A stretch of 64,000 nt of DNA from positions 1,240,001-1,304,000 of the forward strand of contig CP135593.1 of the NCBI GenBank assembly GCA_032388755.1. Reading direction: 5' to 3'. Made by a program: the position numbers and the translations under genes. Origin of the DNA: Neisseria sp. DTU_2020_1000833_1_SI_GRL_NUU_006. Lineage in GTDB: Bacteria; Pseudomonadota; Gammaproteobacteria; Burkholderiales; Neisseriaceae. The notes beneath the pieces are model-generated. The model made no database searches, was not told the origin of the DNA, and saw nothing but the letters and a program-made list of their open reading frames with translations. Of the stretch, positions 8,234 to 17,719 are shown in pieces (position 1 is the stretch's first letter; each line of letters begins with the position of its first letter).

Positions 8234-9547
8234 ATGTCCGACCTCTTCACCCGCCAACCCGATGCGCCGCTTGCCGAACGCCTGCGCCCGCATACGCTTG
8301 ATGATGTTATCGGGCAGCAGCATTTAATCGGCGAAGGCAAGCCGCTGCGTGTGGCGGTGGAAGGCGGGAAGCCGCATTCTATGTTGCTGTGGGGGCCGCC
8401 GGGTGTGGGCAAGACGACGTTGGCGCGGATTTTGGCGCAGAGTTTCAATGCCCAGTTTCTGCCTGTTTCCGCCGTATTTTCCGGCGTGAAAGACATACGC
8501 GAGGCAATCGACAAGGCTGAAATCGCTTTGCAGCAGGGACGAGCGACGATTTTGTTTGTCGATGAAGTCCACCGTTTCAACAAGGCGCAGCAGGACGCGT
8601 TTCTGCCCCATGTCGAAAGCGGTTTGCTGACCTTTATCGGTGCGACGACGGAAAACCCGTCGTTTGAAGTCAATCCCGCGCTGTTGAGCCGCGCGCAGGT
8701 GTATGTTTTGCAATCCTTGTCTTCAGACGACCTCAAGAAACTGATTGCCAAAGTATTGGCCTTGCCCGAATACCAAGATTTCACGATTGAAGCCGATGCG
8801 CAGGAGCTGCTTGTCAATACCGCCGACGGCGATGCGCGCAGATTGTTGAATCTGTTGGAACAACTTTTACGCGCCGCCGACACACGTCGTCTGAAAACCC
8901 TGACCGCCGAATTTCTCGCCGACAGTCTCGGGGCGCAAATCCGCCGTTTCGATAAAGGCGGCGAGAGTTTCTACAACCAAATCTCCGCCCTGCACAAATC
9001 CGTGCGCGGTTCGCATCCGAATGCCGCGCTGTATTGGTTCTGCCGTATGCTCGACGGCGGCACCGACCCGCGCTACCTCGCCCGCCGTATCGTGCGCATG
9101 GCGTGGGAGGACATTGGGCTTGCCGACCCGCGTGCCTTCCAAATCGCCAACGATGCCGCCGCCACTTTCGAACGCTTAGGCTCGCCCGAAGGCGAACTCG
9201 CGCTGGCACAAGCCGTGCTGTACCTTGCTGCCGCCGCGAAATCCAACGCGGGCTACAAGGCATACAACCAAATGCGCCGCTTCGTCAAAGAAAACGCCAG
9301 CGATGAAGTACCCGTCCACCTGCGCAACGCCCCGACCAAATTGATGAAAGAATTGGGCTACGGACGCGAATACCGCTACGCCCACGACGAACCGAACGCC
9401 TACGCCGCCGGCGAAAGCTATATGCCCGACGGCTTGGACGAACCCGATTTCTACCAACCCGTCCCGCGCGGGCTGGAAATCAAAATCGGCGAAAAGCTGG
9501 AATGGCTGAAATCGCTGGATGAAGAAGCGTTGGATAAGCAGAAGTAA
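8234..9547 (+). CDS. rarA: replication-associated recombination protein A (AAA+ ATPase)
   Basis: RarA (MgsA) is a clamp-loader-like AAA+ ATPase that acts at stalled replication forks. The 437-residue protein has Walker A GPPGVGKTT near residues 54-62, Walker B FVDEVHRFNKAQQDAFLP, the sensor segment GATTENPSFEVNPALLSRAQV and the C-terminal MgsA tetramerisation region with WEDIGLADPRA. Two uptake sequences lie inside the coding region (near 8726 and 8885), in line with their known enrichment in genome-maintenance genes. Confidence 0.97.
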   Translation: MSDLFTRQPDAPLAERLRPHTLDDVIGQQHLIGEGKPLRVAVEGGKPHSMLLWGPPGVGKTTLARILAQSFNAQFLPVSAVFSGVKDIREAIDKAEIALQQGRATILFVDEVHRFNKAQQDAFLPHVESGLLTFIGATTENPSFEVNPALLSRAQVYVLQSLSSDDLKKLIAKVLALPEYQDFTIEADAQELLVNTADGDARRLLNLLEQLLRAADTRRLKTLTAEFLADSLGAQIRRFDKGGESFYNQISALHKSVRGSHPNAALYWFCRMLDGGTDPRYLARRIVRMAWEDIGLADPRAFQIANDAAATFERLGSPEGELALAQAVLYLAAAAKSNAGYKAYNQMRRFVKENASDEVPVHLRNAPTKLMKELGYGREYRYAHDEPNAYAAGESYMPDGLDEPDFYQPVPRGLEIKIGEKLEWLKSLDEEALDKQK

Positions 9548-9562
9548 ATGGTGTAGATAAAG

Positions 9563-9591
9563 TTTCAGACGACCCCAAACGTCGTCTGAAA
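9563..9591 (+). terminator. uptake-sequence inverted repeat after rarA
   Basis: TTTCAGACGAC and GTCGTCTGAAA form a short perfect hairpin 16 bases beyond the rarA stop. Confidence 0.65.
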
Positions 9592-9609
9592 ATCCGATCA
9601 TCGAAAAGA

Positions 9610-9641
9610 AAAACCGGATTTCCATCAAAGGAATCCGGTTT
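9610..9641 (-). terminator. intrinsic terminator behind the receptor remnant
   Basis: AAACCGGATT pairs with AATCCGGTTT across a short loop. It sits just beyond the stop of the vestigial receptor frame read on the minus strand, and would have served that gene before its loss; TATTTT follows on the plus strand, so it may also act for rarA. Confidence 0.6.
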
Positions 9642-9655
9642 ATTTTACTCCACAC

Positions 9656-9721
9656 TTACAAATTCATTCTGACGCCTACGCGGACGGAGCGTACCGGCAG
9701 CGGGGCGATGTATTTAAATAA
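9656..9721 (-). pseudogene. vestigial C-terminus of a TonB-dependent outer membrane receptor
   Basis: Read on the minus strand, the stretch translates to FKYIAPLPVRSVRVGVRMNL followed by TAA. Alternating hydrophobic residues ending in an aromatic or hydrophobic residue, with a PLPGRS-like turn, are typical of the last strand of TonB-dependent receptors. Upstream the reading frame degenerates within a few codons and runs into the 3' end of the MFS gene, so only the last strand and the terminator of the former gene remain. No larger piece is visible. Confidence 0.55.
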
Positions 9722-9763
9722 AAAAGAAACGTTTTCAGACGACCTCTTTTTTATACAACCCTC

Positions 9764-10921
9764 TTATTTCCGCATTTCAACCAACATCCGACACACGCCT
9801 AATCCTGCCGCTGCCAAGATCGCGGCGACAAAGCCGATGTTGGAAATGCCTGCCCAGACGGTAACGTAATGTCCCAAAAGCGCGCCGCCGCCGATGCCGA
9901 CGTTGTAGAGGCCTGAGTAAATCGAGTTGGCTACATCCGTCGCATCCGAGGCAAAGTCCAATACTTTGGAGACCATGCCGAGGCTCAAGACGACGATGGC
10001 GATACCCCAGACAAACACCAGCGCGTAAACGGCTATCGGGTAAGCGGCAAGGGGAAGCAGGCAGAGCGTTGAAGCCATGATGACAGATACCGAAGTCAGC
10101 AGGAATACGCGTTGGTGTTTGGCAAACCATTTGCCGAACAAATACGACGCGGCAAATCCCGCCAGCCCGTACAGGCTCAAGACGATGGTCACTTGTTCGG
10201 GTGCGAAGCCGCCGGCTTGCAGGACGAAGGGTTCGATATAGCTGTATGCCGTAAAGTGGGCGGTAATCAGGAGGACGGTCAGCGCGTAGAGTAGCATGAG
10301 GTTTTTGCGCTTGAGCAATCCGGGCAGGCTTTTGAGCGAACCTGTGTTCACGCTGGGCAGCAGCGGCAGGTTTTTCGCCAATATGCCCATGACCGCTGCC
10401 GCGCAAAGTCCGATAAGCAAAAAGCTGAACTGCCAGCTTGAGTGTTGCCCGATAACGCGCCCAAGCGGAATGCCTGCCACCATCGCCATGACCGTCCCCG
10501 TACTGAGTAGCCCCAAAGCCTGATTGCCTTTACCCTGCGGCGCGACACGTACCGCCAGCGAGGCGGTAATCGACCAAAACACGGCGTGCGTCAGGGCGAT
10601 GCCGATGCGGCTGATGAGCAGGATTTCGAAACTTCGGGCGAAATAGGAAACGATGTGGCTGAGGGTAAAGAACGCGAAGAGGATGAGCAGCAGCTTTCGG
10701 CGTTCGATGTTTTTCGTTGCCAGCATCAGCGGCAGCGACAGCAGCGCGACAATCCACGCATACACGGTAATCATGATGCCGACTTCGGTCGGCGGCATAT
10801 TGAAGGTCGCGCCGATGTCGCTCAATAGGGCAATCGGGATATATTCGGTGGTGTTGAAAATGAATGCGCCGACTGCCAGGGCGATGACGCTTAGCCATTG
10901 TTTGTTTGTGTTTGCTGACAT
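9764..10921 (-). CDS. MFS exporter, SotB/YdeA-like (DHA1 family)
   Basis: This is a 12-helix major facilitator of 385 residues, best matching the sugar-efflux/arabinose-exporter branch (SotB) of the DHA1 drug antiporters. Supporting features are the opening NTTEYIPIALLSDIGATFNMPPTEVG segment across helix 1 and its loop, the helix 2-3 loop with KNIERRKLL, and the helix 5 motif GIPLGRVIGQHSSWQFSF. The ATG before SANTNKQ was chosen because the longer frame starts at a TTG; AAGGG lies upstream. Its substrate cannot be read from sequence. It abuts the remnant of a deleted receptor gene. Confidence 0.85.
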   Translation of the reverse strand: MSANTNKQWLSVIALAVGAFIFNTTEYIPIALLSDIGATFNMPPTEVGIMITVYAWIVALLSLPLMLATKNIERRKLLLILFAFFTLSHIVSYFARSFEILLISRIGIALTHAVFWSITASLAVRVAPQGKGNQALGLLSTGTVMAMVAGIPLGRVIGQHSSWQFSFLLIGLCAAAVMGILAKNLPLLPSVNTGSLKSLPGLLKRKNLMLLYALTVLLITAHFTAYSYIEPFVLQAGGFAPEQVTIVLSLYGLAGFAASYLFGKWFAKHQRVFLLTSVSVIMASTLCLLPLAAYPIAVYALVFVWGIAIVVLSLGMVSKVLDFASDATDVANSIYSGLYNVGIGGGALLGHYVTVWAGISNIGFVAAILAAAGLGVCRMLVEMRK

Positions 10922-11057
10922 TGAGGTTTCCCTTTTTATATTTTTCTTCAAGATTTTAACGAATCTGTAATTATACTACTTTCAGACGACCTTCCTACTG
11001 CGCCGACACAAAATTCCGCCCTAGACGCTCCCGCCTCATCGGCATACAATCATTCGC

Positions 11058-11435
11058 ATGAACACCAAACGCCCCAAGCTCTCCCGTTTTGCCCATATTT
11101 ACGGCATGAACGGGCAATTCGTCCTGTTGGAACAGCATTCCGAGTGGATGCCGGTCAACGATGCCGACTACGACAATGCGCCCGCCTTGCCGGAGGGGTT
11201 CGTGTTTGCGGACGAAGCGTTCTATACGACCGACGGCAGCGTGCCGCCGCTTGTCCTGCCCGACAACATCAAAATCTTCAACGAAGAAGCGCGCAAACTC
11301 GAACGCCGCAGGCTCGATGCGCTGGCTTTGGAAGAGTTGGGCAAAAACCTCGCCGCCGCCCAAGCCGAGAGCGACCTCGAAGCCCTGCTCGAAAAAATCG
11401 AATTTCATTTGAAACAAGACAATCTGTTCAAATAA
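11058..11435 (+). CDS. conserved hypothetical protein, 125 residues
   Basis: I do not recognise a characterised family. The product is soluble, acidic in its first half (short strands, with Pro-rich turns around ALPEGFVF and VPPLVLPDN), and ends in a long charged helix from about residue 75 (EEARKLERRRLDALALEELG) that could form a coiled coil. There is no signal peptide or membrane segment. Codon usage matches its neighbours, so it is probably a native Neisseria gene. It is transcribed toward glyA but separated from it by an uptake-sequence hairpin. Confidence 0.7.
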   Translation: MNTKRPKLSRFAHIYGMNGQFVLLEQHSEWMPVNDADYDNAPALPEGFVFADEAFYTTDGSVPPLVLPDNIKIFNEEARKLERRRLDALALEELGKNLAAAQAESDLEALLEKIEFHLKQDNLFK

Positions 11436-11437
11436 AA

Positions 11438-11480
11438 CTTTTCAGACGACCTCCCAAGCAGCAAAGGGGTCGTCTGAAAG
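11438..11480 (+). terminator. uptake-sequence inverted repeat between the 125-residue gene and glyA
   Basis: CTTTTCAGACGACC and GGTCGTCTGAAAG face each other across about 16 bases. Confidence 0.6.
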
Positions 11481-11489
11481 ATAAAATCG

Positions 11490-11517
11490 TTGACAATCCA
11501 AACCGATTTGGTACATT
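11490..11517 (+). promoter_or_regulatory. sigma-70 type promoter of glyA
   Basis: A consensus -35 TTGACA (11490-11495) and a -10 TACATT (11512-11517) are 16 bases apart, about 50 bases before the glyA ATG. Confidence 0.6.
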
Positions 11518-11567
11518 GTTCAACACTTATCAATCCCCGTTTCCCAACCGACAAAGGAGTCGAGAAG

Positions 11568-12818
<1,251 letters not shown>

Positions 12819-12851
12819 CCGGCTTGCCCGTTTAAGCATCTTGCAACACGG

Positions 12852-12896
12852 AAAGGTCGTCTGAAAATCCCGAAAAAGGGTTTTCAGACGACCTTA
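12852..12896 (+). terminator. uptake-sequence inverted repeat after glyA
   Basis: AAAGGTCGTCTGAAAA with its complement makes a stem extended by CCC/GGG pairs, followed by TTA. Confidence 0.7.
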
Positions 12897-12981
12897 TTTG
12901 TTCATTTCAGACTACAATACCGAATTAAATTCTCTCATCAACCCGACGAACTCCGTCTCATCATAAAAGCAAGGAATACCC

Positions 12982-13887
12982 ATGCACACCGAAGCCGTTT
13001 TAACCGTATTGAAAAACCTGCAAAACCAAATCTGCACCGCGCTTGAGCAAGAAGACGGCGGGGCGGTGTTTGCGCATGAGGAATGGACGGGCAAATTGGG
13101 TGTGGGCGAAACCCGCGTCTTGAAAAACGGCGCAGTATTCGAGCAGGCAGGCGTGAATTTTTCGCATGTGAAAGGCAGCAAAATGCCCGCTTCGGCGACG
13201 GCGCACCGTCCTGAATTGGCGGGCGCGGCGTTTGAGGCGATGGGCGTGTCGCTGGTGATTCATCCGAAAAATCCGTATGTGCCGACCAGCCATGCGAACG
13301 TGCGCTTTTTTATCGCGTATCCGGAAGGCGGCGAGCCTGTGTGGTGGTTCGGCGGCGGCTTTGACTTGACGCCGTTTTATCCGTTTGAAGAAGATATTTT
13401 GCACTGGCACACGGTCGCGCGGGACGTATGCGCGCCGTTTGGGGAAGCGGTTTATCCCGAGTTTAAAAAATGGTGCGACGAGTATTTTTACCTGAAACAC
13501 CGCAGCGAAACGCGCGGCGTGGGCGGTTTGTTCTTCGACGATTTGAACCGCTGGGATTTCGATACCTGCCTGAAGTTCATCAAGGCGGTCGGCGAAGGCT
13601 ATATCGAAGCGTATCTTCCGATTGTGGCGAAACGCAAAAACACGCCGTACGGCGAACGCGAGCGCGAGTTCCAGCTTTACCGGCGCGGGCGTTATGTGGA
13701 ATTTAATTTGGTTTGGGACAGGGGTACGCTGTTCGGTCTGCAAAGCGGCGGGCGCACGGAAAGCATTTTGATGTCCATGCCGCCTTTGGTGCGCTTCGAA
13801 TATCAATACGCGCCCGAAGAAGGTTCGCCCGAAGCGCGGCTGAACGAGTTTCTCACCGCCCGCGACTGGCTCTCGGAGATGAAATAA
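12982..13887 (+). CDS. hemF: oxygen-dependent coproporphyrinogen III oxidase
   Basis: HemF oxidatively decarboxylates coproporphyrinogen III to protoporphyrinogen IX in heme synthesis, using O2. The 301-residue product carries the family segments VKGSKMPASATA, MGVSLVIHPKNPYVPTSHANVRFF, WWFGGGFDLTPFYPFEEDILHWH and KHRSETRGVGGLFFDDL, with the metal and active-site histidines of the family. The ATG follows AAGGAA at good spacing. Its stop overlaps the start of a small membrane-protein gene (TAATG), so the two are translationally coupled. Confidence 0.97.
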   Translation: MHTEAVLTVLKNLQNQICTALEQEDGGAVFAHEEWTGKLGVGETRVLKNGAVFEQAGVNFSHVKGSKMPASATAHRPELAGAAFEAMGVSLVIHPKNPYVPTSHANVRFFIAYPEGGEPVWWFGGGFDLTPFYPFEEDILHWHTVARDVCAPFGEAVYPEFKKWCDEYFYLKHRSETRGVGGLFFDDLNRWDFDTCLKFIKAVGEGYIEAYLPIVAKRKNTPYGEREREFQLYRRGRYVEFNLVWDRGTLFGLQSGGRTESILMSMPPLVRFEYQYAPEEGSPEARLNEFLTARDWLSEMK

Positions 13888-14051
13888 TGGAGGATAAACG
13901 CAAGCCCGACGCCCATCCTTCGGACAAATTCATCCTTGCCATGATTGTCATGGCGGTGTTCCTGGTGATCATCATCGGCGGCGGATTTATCGCCGTAGAA
14001 TATTTCAAGGCGCATCCCGAAGTGTTTGAATTGAAGCCGCCTGCGAAATAG
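13887..14051 (+). CDS. 54-residue single-pass membrane protein coupled to hemF
   Basis: The ATG shares one base with the hemF stop (TAATG), the usual sign of translational coupling. The product has a short charged N-terminus, one hydrophobic helix at about 15-37 and a proline-containing C-terminal tail. By the positive-inside rule the N-terminus would be cytoplasmic. I know no function; a role near heme synthesis is only suggested by position. Confidence 0.65.
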   Translation: MEDKRKPDAHPSDKFILAMIVMAVFLVIIIGGGFIAVEYFKAHPEVFELKPPAK

Positions 14052-14101
14052 TTATAGTAAACACACTTAACTTTAAATACAGCATATCACCAAATTCCGT
14101 C

Positions 14102-14199
14102 ATTCCCGCGCAGGCGGGAATCCATTGTAAAATTTGAGAAACCTCGATTTGAAAAACAGTTTCTGAATTTCAAAAATGGATTCCCGCCTGCGCGGGAAT
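14102..14199. repeat. NIME: repeat unit bounded by inverted dRS3 palindromes
   Basis: dRS3 palindromes lie at 14102-14121 and 14180-14199, in opposite orientation, around a core of about 58 bp that differs from the core at 8043-8105. Confidence 0.85.
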
Positions 14200-14234
14200 G
14201 ACGACAACCGGTAAATTGCGTATCGAAAATAAAG

Positions 14235-14341
14235 TATAGTGGATTAAAATAAAAATGAGACAAGGCGGCAACGCCCGCCGTGTACGGGTAGTACATAAGG
14301 GCGTTGGCAACGCCGTATCATTGCAATTTTAATCCACTATA
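14235..14341. mobile_element. 107-bp MITE with Correia-type ends, copy 1
   Basis: The element starts with TATAGTGGATTAA and ends with the inverted form, but its interior has no similarity to the Correia core. Its reverse complement differs from the element at 62112-62218 by one base. It lies directly against the right part of a Correia element, as if inserted at or into it. Confidence 0.75.
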
Positions 14342-14396
14342 TCTTTACTGTCTGCGGCTTCGTCGCCTTGTCCTTATTTAAATTTAATCCACTATA
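14342..14396. mobile_element. right-hand part of a Correia element (CREE)
   Basis: The segment matches the last 55 or so bases of the Correia elements at 15646 and 40389 (ACTGTCTGCGGCTTCGTCGC, then ...TTTAATCCACTATA). Its left part is missing and is replaced by the MITE next to it. Confidence 0.75.
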
Positions 14397-14419
14397 ATTT
14401 AGCTGTAGGAAGAAAGACA

Positions 14420-14452
14420 AAAGGTCGTCTGAAACTTTTCAGACGACCTTTT
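14420..14452 (-). terminator. uptake-sequence inverted repeat after tpx
   Basis: AAAGGTCGTCTGAAA is followed after two bases by its inverted copy and a T run. Confidence 0.7.
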
Positions 14453-14471
14453 TCAGCTTTAAAACCCTTGT

Positions 14472-14966
14472 TTACAAAACAGCCAAAGCCGCGTCGTAAT
14501 CAGGCTCGTTGGCGATTTCGGCAACCAGTTCGCTGTGCAGGACTTTGTCGTTTTCGTCCAAAACCACAACGGCACGCGCAGTTAGTCCGCGCAACGGGCT
14601 GTCGGTCAGGGCAACGCCGTAATCGGCGGCAAAGCTGCTGCGGAACGTAGACAGGTTCACAACATTGTCCAAACCTTCCGCGCCGCAGAAGCGGGCTTGG
14701 GCAAACGGCAGATCGGCGGAGATGCACAACAAGACCGCGTTGTCCAAAGAAGACGCGCGTTGGTTAAATGTACGCACGGATTGGGCGCACACGCCGGTGT
14801 CGACGCTTGGGAAAATGTTCAATACTTTGCGTTTGCCCGCAAAATCCGCCAAAGTTTTCTCGGACAGGTCGGCGGCGGTCAGGCTGAATGCAGGCGCGGT
14901 TTGACCGACAGCGGGCAGGTCGCCGGAAGTATGGACAGGGTTGTCGTGGAAGGTAATTTGAGCCAT
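14472..14966 (-). CDS. tpx: thiol peroxidase (Tpx-type peroxiredoxin)
   Basis: Tpx reduces hydrogen and alkyl peroxides with electrons from thioredoxin. The 164-residue product has the peroxidatic Cys60 in PSVDTGVCAQSVR and the resolving Cys94 in ARFCGAEG, the spacing of atypical two-cysteine Tpx enzymes. The protein has no signal peptide. The ATG at 14966 is preceded by GGAAAC. An uptake-sequence hairpin follows the stop. Confidence 0.96.
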   Translation of the reverse strand: MAQITFHDNPVHTSGDLPAVGQTAPAFSLTAADLSEKTLADFAGKRKVLNIFPSVDTGVCAQSVRTFNQRASSLDNAVLLCISADLPFAQARFCGAEGLDNVVNLSTFRSSFAADYGVALTDSPLRGLTARAVVVLDENDKVLHSELVAEIANEPDYDAALAVL

Positions 14967-15067
14967 AAGGGTTTCCTTTTTGGGGTTGACAGAAAAATAT
15001 TGACGAGGATAGAAGGTTTTTATCTGTTTGCCAAGCGATACATAATTAAAGGCGATATGCTCAAAAC

Positions 15068-15095
15068 AGGTCGTCTGAAAAATTTCAGACGACCT
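15068..15095 (-). terminator. uptake-sequence inverted repeat after the Mth938-domain gene
   Basis: A short perfect hairpin of two facing uptake sequences lies about 25 bases beyond the stop. Confidence 0.65.
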
Positions 15096-15119
15096 ATTTC
15101 ATATGCGCCGTATGCCTGT

Positions 15120-15494
15120 TCACACCCAAAGCCAAGCCCAAACGCTGCGCCCTTCGCCTTGCAGCAACACCAGCGTGCGGCAGGCGGAGGCTGTGTTCAT
15201 ACATTCCAACCCGATGCCGTGTGCGGCAAGTTCGGCGGCGATTTTCGGATGGAGGAACTGCTGCTTCTCCCCCGTGCCGATAATGATGACTTCGGGCAAG
15301 CCGTCCGAATCGGAGGTCGTCTGAAACAGGTCGGCGGCAGTCAGTTCGGACGGCGTTTGCACGTTCATTGCTTCGATTTTGCCGTTGTGCCAGATGATGG
15401 GCGCGGTGTAGGTTTTGCCGCCCGCTTCGATTGCGCCCGCCCGATAAGCGGTCAGGCTTAGGGTTTCATCGGTTTTGTTTTCTTCAATCAGCAT
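15120..15494 (-). CDS. Mth938-like (DUF498) domain protein
   Basis: The 124-residue protein resembles the small alpha/beta Mth938/Xcc1710 family: an N-terminal strand set ending in PIIWHNGKIEAMNV, then LPEVIIIGTGEKQQFLHPKIAAELAAHGIGLECMNTASACRTLVLL, where the GTG loop and the late TASACRT segment are characteristic. The family is widespread, but its biochemical role is unknown to me. It has no signal peptide and should be cytoplasmic. It lies upstream of, and on the same strand as, tpx, but more than 150 bp and a hairpin separate them. Confidence 0.75.
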   Translation of the reverse strand: MLIEENKTDETLSLTAYRAGAIEAGGKTYTAPIIWHNGKIEAMNVQTPSELTAADLFQTTSDSDGLPEVIIIGTGEKQQFLHPKIAAELAAHGIGLECMNTASACRTLVLLQGEGRSVWAWLWV

Positions 15495-15842
15495 TTTTCT
15501 TCCGTTTCTTTCTCGGCTTGATATATCAATTTCAAACAGGCTTGCCGCCCTTTCGCCGCGTTCCGTAAAAAAGGTGCAAAATCAGGCAATTTCAGGTAGG
15601 ATGGGCGACTTTAGCCTGCGTCTTCCGCCCTTGCAAAATCAGCATTATAGTGGATTAACTTTAAACCAGTACGGCGTTGCCTCGCCTTGCCGTACTATCT
15701 GTACTGTCTTCGGCTTCGTCGCCTTGTCCTGATTTAAATTTAATCCACTATATCAATCCCCTGCGGCGGCGTCACGTTTCGGGCTTTCTGAATTTCTGTT
15801 TTTACTTTTTGATTTAAGAGAATCGGCTCACAAGGAGGCACA
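15495..15842. other. intergenic stretch between the Mth938-domain gene and hom
   Basis: A 107-bp Correia element sits in the middle and an AAGGAGG ribosome site for hom at the right end. The promoter of hom must lie within or near the element. Confidence 0.6.
15646..15752. mobile_element. Correia element (CREE), internally deleted 107-bp form
   Basis: Terminal repeats TATAGTGGATTAA and TTAATCCACTATA bound a core that matches the element at 40389, except that 50 bp of the middle (the segment with the inner hairpin and IHF-like site) is absent. It ends 90 bp before the hom ATG. Confidence 0.9.
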
Positions 15843-17150
15843 ATGAAGCCAGTAAACATCGGTCTTTTAGGTTTAGGTACGGTCGGCGGCGGTACGGCTG
15901 CCGTGTTGCAGGACAATGCGGCGGAAATCAGCCGCCGTTTGGGACGCGAAGTGCGCATCAGTGCCGTATGCGACTTGAGCGAAGAAAAAGCCCGCCAAAT
16001 CTGCCCGTCCGCAGCCTTCGTCAAAGACCCGTTCGAACTGGTCGCGCGTGAAGACGTCGATGTCGTCGTCGAATTGTTCGGCGGTACCGGCATCGCCAAA
16101 GATGCGGTATTGAAAGCCATTGAAAACGGCAAACACATCGTTACCGCCAACAAAAAACTGCTCGCCGAATACGGCAACGAAATCTTCCCGCTGGCGGAAG
16201 AAAAAAATGTCATGGTGCAATTTGAAGCGGCTGTGGCGGGTGGCATCCCGATTATCAAAGCCCTGCGCGAAGGCCTCGCCGCCAACCGCATCCGCAGCAT
16301 CGCCGGCATCATCAACGGCACCAGCAACTTCATCCTCTCCGAAATGCGCGAAAAAGGCAGCGCGTTTGCCGACGTATTGAAAGAAGCGCAAGCATTGGGC
16401 TACGCCGAAGCCGATCCGACCTTCGACATCGAAGGCAACGACGCAGGCCACAAAATTACTATCATGAGCGCGCTGGCATTCGGCACGCCGATGAACTTCC
16501 CAGCCTGCTATCTCGAAGGCATCAGCAAACTCGACAGCCGCGACATCAAATATGCCGAAGAACTCGGCTACCGCATCAAACTTTTGGGCATCACCCGCAA
16601 AACCGATAAAGGCATCGAATTGCGCGTCCATCCGACCCTGATTCCCGAAAGCCGCCTCTTGGCAAACGTCAACGGCGTGATGAACGCCGTGCGCGTCAAC
16701 GCCGATATGGTCGGCGAAACCTTATATTACGGCGCAGGCGCGGGCGCATTGCCGACCGCTTCCGCCGTGGTTGCCGACATCATCGACATCGCACGCCTGA
16801 TTGAAGCGAATACCGACCACCGCGTACCGCATCTGGCGTTCCAACCCGCACAAGTCCAAGCGCAAACCATCCTGCCTATGGACGAAATCACCAGCAGCTA
16901 CTACCTGCGCGTCCAAGCCAAAGACGAACCGGGTACGCTGGGGCAAATCGCCGCGCTTTTGGCAAAAGAAAACGTGTCCATCGAAGCCTTAATCCAAAAA
17001 GGCGTCATCGACCAAACCACCGCCGAAATCGTGATTCTGACCCACAGCACGGTCGAGAAAAACATCAAGCGCGCCATTGCCGCCATCGAAGCATTAAGCT
17101 GCGTGGAAAAACCGATCACCATGATCCGCATGGAAAGCCTGCATGACTGA
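15843..17150 (+). CDS. hom: homoserine dehydrogenase
   Basis: Hom reduces aspartate semialdehyde to homoserine, the branch point for threonine and methionine. The 435-residue monofunctional enzyme has the NAD(P) loop GLLGLGTVGGGT at 7-18, the central signature with NGTSNFILSEM and ALGYAEADPTFDIEGNDAGHK, and a C-terminal ACT domain (about 355-432) starting at YYLRVQAKDEPGTLGQIA that likely senses threonine. AAGGAGG precedes the ATG. The gene following overlaps its last 8 bases. Confidence 0.98.
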   Translation: MKPVNIGLLGLGTVGGGTAAVLQDNAAEISRRLGREVRISAVCDLSEEKARQICPSAAFVKDPFELVAREDVDVVVELFGGTGIAKDAVLKAIENGKHIVTANKKLLAEYGNEIFPLAEEKNVMVQFEAAVAGGIPIIKALREGLAANRIRSIAGIINGTSNFILSEMREKGSAFADVLKEAQALGYAEADPTFDIEGNDAGHKITIMSALAFGTPMNFPACYLEGISKLDSRDIKYAEELGYRIKLLGITRKTDKGIELRVHPTLIPESRLLANVNGVMNAVRVNADMVGETLYYGAGAGALPTASAVVADIIDIARLIEANTDHRVPHLAFQPAQVQAQTILPMDEITSSYYLRVQAKDEPGTLGQIAALLAKENVSIEALIQKGVIDQTTAEIVILTHSTVEKNIKRAIAAIEALSCVEKPITMIRMESLHD

Positions 17151-17577
17151 GCCGAAAAACGAAATGTCCGCTGAAGAGCAAGCCGCGGCGCGTAAAAAAG
17201 CGAAAGCCAAAATCCGCACCATCCGCATTTGGGCGTGGGTCATTTTGGCACTGCTCGCCGCGACTGCCCTGCTCTCGCAATGCGCCATGTCCAAACCGCA
17301 GGCTAAGCAGAACATCTTTGAATCTTGCGTGAAAAACATCCCCTTTGCCGAAAAATGGCAAAACGATTTGAAAGCAAGAGGCTTGGATTCAAACAACAGC
17401 AAACTCGCCACCGATTACTGCACCTGTATGTGGGACAAGCCTTTGGACAAACTTTCCGAAGAGCAAATCCGTTCATTGGGCAAACTCAGCCCTCAAGAGC
17501 AGCTCGACCTGCTCGGCGGCGCGCAAGCGTTTGAAGATCGCGACAAGCAGTGTGTGACAGGTTTGAAGGCGGAATAA
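17143..17577 (+). CDS. membrane-anchored protein with a C-x30-CxC-x41-C pattern, function unknown
   Basis: The 144-residue protein overlaps the end of hom by 8 bases and so is probably co-translated with it. A basic N-terminus is followed by one hydrophobic helix at about 28-48 ending LLSQC, which is not a good lipobox; the rest should be periplasmic. That part is helical and has Cys62, Cys93, Cys95 and Cys137. The arrangement matches the lipoprotein at 5969-6346 although the residues between differ. The family is unknown to me. Confidence 0.7.
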   Translation: MTEPKNEMSAEEQAAARKKAKAKIRTIRIWAWVILALLAATALLSQCAMSKPQAKQNIFESCVKNIPFAEKWQNDLKARGLDSNNSKLATDYCTCMWDKPLDKLSEEQIRSLGKLSPQEQLDLLGGAQAFEDRDKQCVTGLKAE

Positions 17578-17595
17578 TCCGGTTTTAACATAGCA

Positions 17596-17643
17596 AAAAG
17601 GTCGTCTGAAAAAACTCCGTTTGGTGTTTTCAGACGACCTTTT
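17596..17643 (+). terminator. uptake-sequence inverted repeat after the hom unit
   Basis: AAAAAGGTCGTCTGAAAA and its inverted copy with a T run lie about 20 bases beyond the stop. Confidence 0.7.
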
Positions 17644-17719
17644 CTCATATAGGCAGGCATCACTCCGCCCCTTCACGGTATAATCAGCCCATATCACTTC
17701 ACAACAAGGAACACACAAG

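Larger units (their letters stand above)
14052..14471. other. repeat-dense intergenic stretch
   Basis: This gap holds, in order, a NIME, a 107-bp MITE, the right part of a Correia element and an uptake-sequence hairpin. I see no coding potential. Confidence 0.7.
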
